This document shows positions 5,521 through 6,250 of a stretch of 6,250 bases of DNA, piece by piece (the stretch's first letter is position 1; each line of letters starts with the position of its first letter). A program made the position numbers and the translations under genes. Under the pieces are notes generated by a model. It had not been told where the DNA came from. It did not search any database and saw nothing but the letters and a program-made list of their open reading frames with translations. The stretch is from J013 sp038521775 (lineage in GTDB: Bacteria > Pseudomonadota > Alphaproteobacteria > Rhodobacterales > Rhodobacteraceae), in assembly GCA_038521775.1 (NCBI GenBank), contig JBCBKN010000289.1, positions 1-6,250 on the forward strand, written 5' to 3'.

Positions 5521-5610
5521 GGCAGGTTGACGCAAAGCTAAGCCAAGCTCTTTCGCATCGACAGAAGTTTTTTGTGCGTTTCCGCAGAGTGCGGCCGGGT
5601 CTGCGTTTCC
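5521..5610 (-). promoter_or_regulatory. Probable location of the sdh operon promoter
   Basis: Between the GTGATCAC cluster and the repeat array lies the least GC-rich part of the intergenic region. On the sdh strand it includes ACAAAAAACTTCTG and GAGCTTGGCTTAGCTTTG. All downstream sdh genes are tightly spaced, so the operon promoter should lie here. I could not identify a convincing pair of -35 and -10 hexamers, so this entry marks a region, not a mapped site. Confidence 0.3.
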
Positions 5611-5671
5611 GTGATCACCGGTGCCGATTTTGTGATCACGCTGGCCCGGCGGCGGCGATTTTCGTGATCAC
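5611..5671. promoter_or_regulatory. Three phased GTGATCAC palindromes (candidate operator cluster)
   Basis: The perfect 8-bp palindrome GTGATCAC occurs at 5611-5618, 5632-5639 and 5664-5671. Centre-to-centre distances are 21 and 32 bp, close to two and three turns of B-DNA, so all three would face the same side. The second and third also share the flank CGATTTT in front of the palindrome (5625-5639 and 5656-5671, differing by one inserted C). The cluster lies upstream of the probable sdh promoter. This is the pattern of a dimeric regulator binding site array; I cannot name the regulator from the motif. Confidence 0.5.
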
Positions 5672-5688
5672 ATCGGCGCCGCCGGGCC
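5643..5688 (-). terminator. Strong hairpin after mesaconyl-CoA hydratase
   Basis: Arms 5643-5659 and 5672-5688 pair at 16 of 17 positions (GGCCCGGCGGCGGCGAT on the plus strand against its near reverse complement), around a 12-base loop that contains the third GTGATCAC. It begins 12 bases after the stop codon of the hydratase gene, the usual place for a terminator. No T-run follows the stem, so termination would be imperfect or Rho-assisted. The hairpin may also act on DNA as part of the sdh control region. Confidence 0.55.
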
Positions 5689-5700
5689 CCAATCACGCGG

Positions 5701-6250
5701 TCAGCCGCGGCGTGGCATCAGCGCCCAATAGTCGAGGTCGAGCAGCACCTCGGGCAAATGCTTGCCGGCCGCATCGCGCAGCGCAAAGGGCGCGCCGCCC
5801 TTGGTGGCGACCAGCCGCAGCCGCAGCGCGCCGATCGAGGGCGTGGGCGTGGGCGCGGTCTCCAGCACCTCCGACCAGGCCCGCACCGTGTCGCCGGCAA
5901 AGCAGGGATTGGCATGGCTGCCGGCATTGATCGCGACAATCGGCTGAGCATTGGCAAGCCCATTGAAGGAGAGCGCCCGGGCCAGCGAGATGATGTGTCC
6001 GCCATAGATCAGCCGGCGGCCATCCTCGCGCAGCCCGGCATCGTAATGGACCTTGGCGGTGTTCTGCCAGAGCCGGGTCGCCATCATGTGCTCGGCTTCC
6101 TCGATCGTCACACCATCGACATGGTCGATCCGCTCGCCGGGGGCGTAATCCTCCCACAGATGCGGGGCGCCGGCGGCGGCCGTGTCATAGCGGCTGAAAT
6201 CGAGCCCCTGGGGGATCACCAGATCGGCCGGCGCGACGGACGGGGCCAGC
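5701..6250 (-). CDS. mch: Mesaconyl-CoA hydratase (beta-methylmalyl-CoA dehydratase), C-terminal half
   Basis: The frame is open to the right edge, so the N-terminal part lies outside the window; about 183 codons of an enzyme normally near 340-350 residues are visible. The protein has two MaoC-like hotdog domains, and this is the second. Recognisable family blocks are ERIDHVDGVTIEEAEHMMA, TRLWQNTAKVHYD, YGGHIISLARALSFNGLANA, NPCFAGDTVRAWSEVLE and LDLDYWALMPR at the end. The enzyme reversibly hydrates mesaconyl-CoA to (2R,3S)-beta-methylmalyl-CoA in the ethylmalonyl-CoA pathway of acetyl-CoA assimilation, in the cytoplasm. A GTG in the visible part is an internal codon, not a start, because family-like sequence continues upstream of it. 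The gene (also called mcd) is on the same strand as sdh but separated by a hairpin and a 339-bp control region, so it is probably a separate unit. The assignment rests on remembered family sequence. Confidence 0.85.
   Translation of the reverse strand, partial: LAPSVAPADLVIPQGLDFSRYDTAAAGAPHLWEDYAPGERIDHVDGVTIEEAEHMMATRLWQNTAKVHYDAGLREDGRRLIYGGHIISLARALSFNGLANAQPIVAINAGSHANPCFAGDTVRAWSEVLETAPTPTPSIGALRLRLVATKGGAPFALRDAAGKHLPEVLLDLDYWALMPRRG

Noticed and set aside
4978..5535. A 185-codon version of SdhC starting at a TTG at 5535
   Set aside because: The extra 58 residues are the translated 13-bp repeat array and have no family similarity; the ATG at 5361 has a good ribosome-binding site and the canonical SdhC N-terminus.

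Overview
The window looks like the chromosome of a high-GC alphaproteobacterium, most likely a member of the Rhodobacteraceae (Rhodobacter/Paracoccus/Rhodovulum-like). The reasons are the strongly GC-rich codon usage, the protein sequences of the succinate dehydrogenase (SDH) subunits, and a mesaconyl-CoA hydratase gene of the ethylmalonyl-CoA pathway next to the sdh operon. The genus call is inference from recognised protein families; no search was run.

Layout, left to right. Bases 1-47 are the first codons of an unidentified minus-strand gene that leaves the window. A short divergent intergenic region separates it from a plus-strand exported histidine-phosphatase gene (157-762). That gene converges tail-to-tail with the minus-strand sdh operon; only 7 bp separate the two stop codons, and both stops lie in the arms of one small hairpin.

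In transcription order (right to left) the operon reads sdhC (5361-4978), sdhD (4966-4595), sdhA (4564-2756), a small three-helix membrane protein (2754-2503), a possible 56-residue ORF (2506-2336), a zinc-ribbon class I methyltransferase (2323-1583) and sdhB (1546-770). The four sdh genes supply the complete membrane complex II: two haem b/quinone-binding anchors, the FAD subunit and the three-cluster iron-sulfur subunit. All expected cofactor ligands are visible. What is unusual is the roughly 1.2 kb separating sdhA from sdhB.

Upstream of sdhC, a 339-bp gene-free stretch (5362-5700) is rich in structure. It holds an eight-unit, 13-bp degenerate tandem repeat next to the sdhC ribosome-binding site, a small hairpin, an AT-richer patch that probably contains the promoter, three copies of the palindrome GTGATCAC spaced at near-integral helical turns, and a 17-bp-stem hairpin just after the mesaconyl-CoA hydratase stop. 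Beyond it (5701-6250) is the C-terminal half of mesaconyl-CoA hydratase, on the same strand as sdh. The ethylmalonyl-CoA pathway yields succinyl-CoA and malate/glyoxylate-level products, so its neighbourhood with complex II makes metabolic sense.

No tRNA, rRNA, CRISPR array, insertion sequence or phage gene was seen. The coding content is mostly ordinary core metabolism. The points worth a second look are the sdh leader/control region and the genes inserted between sdhA and sdhB.
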